Shown piece after piece: positions 5,842 through 6,784 of a stretch of 6,784 nt of DNA. The translations under genes and the position numbers were made by a program. Within the stretch, counting starts at the first letter, position 1, and the number at the start of each line of letters is the position of its first letter. The notes beneath the pieces were generated by a model. It did not search any database. It was given only the letters and a program-made list of their open reading frames with translations, and was not told the origin of the DNA. Origin of the DNA: Victivallales bacterium (GTDB lineage Bacteria > Verrucomicrobiota > Lentisphaeria > Victivallales > JAADHT01); NCBI GenBank assembly GCA_016930955.1, contig JAFGFR010000091.1, positions 1 to 6,784 of the forward strand, in the 5' to 3' direction.

Positions 5842-6273
5842 TTACCGCTTCCCTCCGCGAAAGCGACACCTCTTACGGCCCCAACCCTTGCCCAACCCGG
5901 GATATCTCGCAATATCGAACCCCTTCGGGTAGGCGGGCCACTGCCTCGGTGGTGCCAATTGCCCTTTCCGCCATGCAGCCAAAACCGAACCGGCATCACC
6001 CAGCGCATCTGGGATCACCTGGATCCCATGCCCCCGGATCGAGCCCCAGGTGCTCTGGTCAATCCCTGAGCACAACAGCAGGCCGACATCATGACGCATC
6101 AGCTCCCGGCCCCATCCCAGAGGATGCCACCCGTGGGTGGAGATTACCTCGATATTCTCCAAGCCCGTTTGGTCATCCCCTTGCATGGAGGCATCGCTGT
6201 CAAAAATCCAAAGATCAACCCCCGCAAAACAGGGAGCCATCCTCTTACAACTTGTTGCCATCGCCATTTTCAT
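5842..6273 (-). CDS. NifX/NifB-like iron-molybdenum cluster-binding family protein (ORP-related)
   Basis: A 143-residue cytoplasmic protein with the RNase H-like fold pattern of the dinitrogenase iron-molybdenum cofactor family: strand 1 MKMAMATS (1-8), strand 2 DLWIFDSD (20-27), and the core GLLLCSGIDQSTWGSIRGHGIQVIPDALGDA (64-94, with Cys68). Relatives include NifX, NafY and the orange protein ORP, which bind iron-molybdenum or Mo-Cu clusters. Cys9, Cys15, Cys68 and Cys136 are candidate ligands. The C-terminal tail (128-143) is rich in Gly, Arg and Lys. No nitrogenase structural genes are visible, so nitrogen fixation is not implied. The ATG at 6273 is chosen because it keeps strand 1 intact; ATGs at 6267 and 6261 are alternatives, and a TTG at 6306 would lie inside the promoter. 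No Shine-Dalgarno is evident, consistent with a leaderless message from the sigma-54 site just upstream. Confidence 0.85.
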   Translation of the reverse strand: MKMAMATSCKRMAPCFAGVDLWIFDSDASMQGDDQTGLENIEVISTHGWHPLGWGRELMRHDVGLLLCSGIDQSTWGSIRGHGIQVIPDALGDAGSVLAAWRKGQLAPPRQWPAYPKGFDIARYPGLGKGWGRKRCRFRGGKR

Positions 6274-6284
6274 TGAATCATACT

Positions 6285-6302
6285 TAGCAATAATCGTGCC
6301 AG
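6285..6302 (-). promoter_or_regulatory. Sigma-54 (RpoN) -24/-12 promoter of the NifX-like operon
   Basis: The minus strand reads CTGGCACGATTATTGCTA. It matches the sigma-54 consensus YTGGCACG-R-NNN-TTGCW at every defined position: GG at 6300-6299 (-25/-24), GC at 6288-6287 (-13/-12), with the correct spacing. The predicted transcription start is near 6275, two bases before the ATG at 6273. A sigma-54 promoter needs an AAA+ enhancer-binding activator; none is encoded here. Known ORP operons of Desulfovibrio are sigma-54 dependent, which supports this assignment. Confidence 0.85.
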
Positions 6303-6325
6303 TCAAATATATTTATACGTAAGAT
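6303..6325. promoter_or_regulatory. AT-rich stretch upstream of the -24 element
   Basis: The region from about 6305 to 6320 is a run of A and T (aaatatatttata). Such DNA upstream of sigma-54 promoters often bends or binds IHF so that the activator can loop onto the polymerase. No exact IHF consensus was demonstrated, so this is only suggestive. Confidence 0.35.
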
Positions 6326-6379
6326 GCTGTGGACAAGAATTTTATGGACTTAAATGGTCTGGCTGGCTAGGCATGGATG

Positions 6380-6784
6380 TTATTGCAATATGCAAGACTT
6401 TGCCGTTGATGCATGGCAAATCGAGAGGGTCGGGAATATGTTGGGCATCCTTCCTGCACGCTTTTTCCCGACAAAGTAGGCGTCGCGTTTTTGGTGGATC
6501 GACTCGATAAGTCGGCGGTCGAAACAGGCGCGGCACATGCTTCCGCCCTTGGTCGAGCGTGATGCCAGCTCCCTGCCCTTGGGATCGACAATCAAAGCCG
6601 TTCCCGGCGAAGTCTTTCCGCTTGACAGTTCCCAGACTAGGTTGCAGGCCAAAAGGTAGCAACTGTTGTCGTAGGCGCGCGCCGGCAGGTATCGCCGCCA
6701 GCGCCTCAATTTTTCCGCTGCGCTTTCCATGGGTGAGGCGAACGGGGCGAGGATGATATCCACTTTCTGGTCGGCCAGCGCCGC
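6380..6784 (-). CDS. Carbon-nitrogen hydrolase (nitrilase superfamily), C-terminal part; 5' end outside window
   Basis: The frame is open from the window edge and stops with TAA at 6380, giving the last 134 residues. The stretch DIILAPFASP (9-18), RRYLPARAYDNSCYLLACNLV (28-48), the substrate-loop region and GTALIVDPKGRELA (60-73) match the second half of nitrilase-superfamily proteins, where the sequence ARAxxNxCxxLxxN packs behind the active site and DPxG is followed by the last sandwich strands. The catalytic Glu-Lys-Cys triad normally lies earlier and is not visible, so activity cannot be judged. The C-terminal end (about 95-134) is Arg/Lys-rich and I do not recognise it. The enzyme hydrolyses amides or nitriles; its substrate is unknown. 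A 106-base gap with its own promoter separates it from the operon downstream. Confidence 0.85.
   Translation of the reverse strand, partial: AALADQKVDIILAPFASPMESAAEKLRRWRRYLPARAYDNSCYLLACNLVWELSSGKTSPGTALIVDPKGRELASRSTKGGSMCRACFDRRLIESIHQKRDAYFVGKKRAGRMPNIFPTLSICHASTAKSCILQ
6383..6395. promoter_or_regulatory. Dyad TTGCA-ATA-TGCAA, possible activator site
   Basis: A perfect inverted repeat with 5-base arms and a 3-base centre, at the end of the nitrilase gene. Its centre lies about 90 bases upstream of the -24 element, a usual distance for an enhancer-binding protein site. Short dyads arise by chance and only one copy is seen, so the assignment is weak. Confidence 0.25.

Noticed and set aside
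5508..6287. Plus-strand open frame of 259 codons
   Set aside because: It is antisense to the NifX-like and J-domain genes, both of which have recognisable motifs. Its protein is low in recognisable content and has no ribosome site.
6316..6345. Sigma-70 style promoter TTGTCC ... TATAAA upstream of the NifX-like gene
   Set aside because: The spacing between the two hexamers is only 13 bases, too short for a housekeeping promoter, while the sigma-54 match nearby is complete.

Overview
The window reads as part of one co-directional, minus-strand gene cluster from an anaerobic bacterium, most likely a sulfate reducer or syntroph of the Desulfobacterota (old Deltaproteobacteria). That assignment is inference from gene content: a NifX-like protein, MinD-type ATPases with inserted ferredoxin domains, Gly/Arg-rich MPRGDGTGP proteins, an FmdB zinc ribbon and a RACo-like 2Fe-2S protein, with a sigma-54 promoter. 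No taxonomic marker is present. All ten supported genes lie on the minus strand, so transcription runs from high to low coordinates. No RNA genes, insertion sequences or CRISPR arrays were seen, and no stretch longer than 300 bases lacks a gene.

Layout in the direction of transcription. (1) 6784-6380: C-terminal part of a nitrilase-superfamily hydrolase, probably the end of an unrelated unit. (2) 6379-6274: a 106-base AT-rich intergenic region holding a textbook sigma-54 -24/-12 element. (3) 6273-5842: NifX/NifB-like cluster-binding protein. (4) 5818-5423: small J-domain (DnaJ-like) protein with AT-richer DNA than its neighbours. (5) 5401-5003 and (6) 4923-4684: two Gly/Arg-rich proteins sharing the MPRGDGTGP start (DUF5320-like), the second ending in a zinc ribbon, with a perfect 12-bp hairpin between them. 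(7) 4687-3752: radical SAM enzyme with a C-terminal winged helix, overlapping gene 6 by ATGA. (8) 3741-3460: FmdB-type zinc ribbon with a Cys-rich tail. (9) 3427-1616: a single 603-residue protein made of two MinD-type ATPases, each with an inserted 2x[4Fe-4S] ferredoxin domain. (10) 1619-918: class I SAM-dependent methyltransferase starting at TTG inside the preceding stop. (11) 867-496: FMN-binding split-barrel protein. (12) 476 to beyond base 1: start of a RACo-like protein with an N-terminal 2Fe-2S domain. Items 1 and 3-12 are the genes, with 1 and 12 cut by the window edges; the count of ten excludes the nitrilase.

Taken together, genes 3-9 resemble the building blocks of the sigma-54-controlled 'orange protein' (ORP) loci of Desulfovibrio, in which a NifX-family metal-cluster protein is encoded with ferredoxin-containing MinD ATPases. 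Here the two ATPases are fused, and a J-domain protein, two MPRGDGTGP proteins, a radical SAM enzyme, a methyltransferase, a flavin protein and a reductive activator are added. An ATP- and electron-driven system for assembling or delivering a metal or organometallic cofactor is a reasonable hypothesis, but the substrate cannot be read from the sequence.
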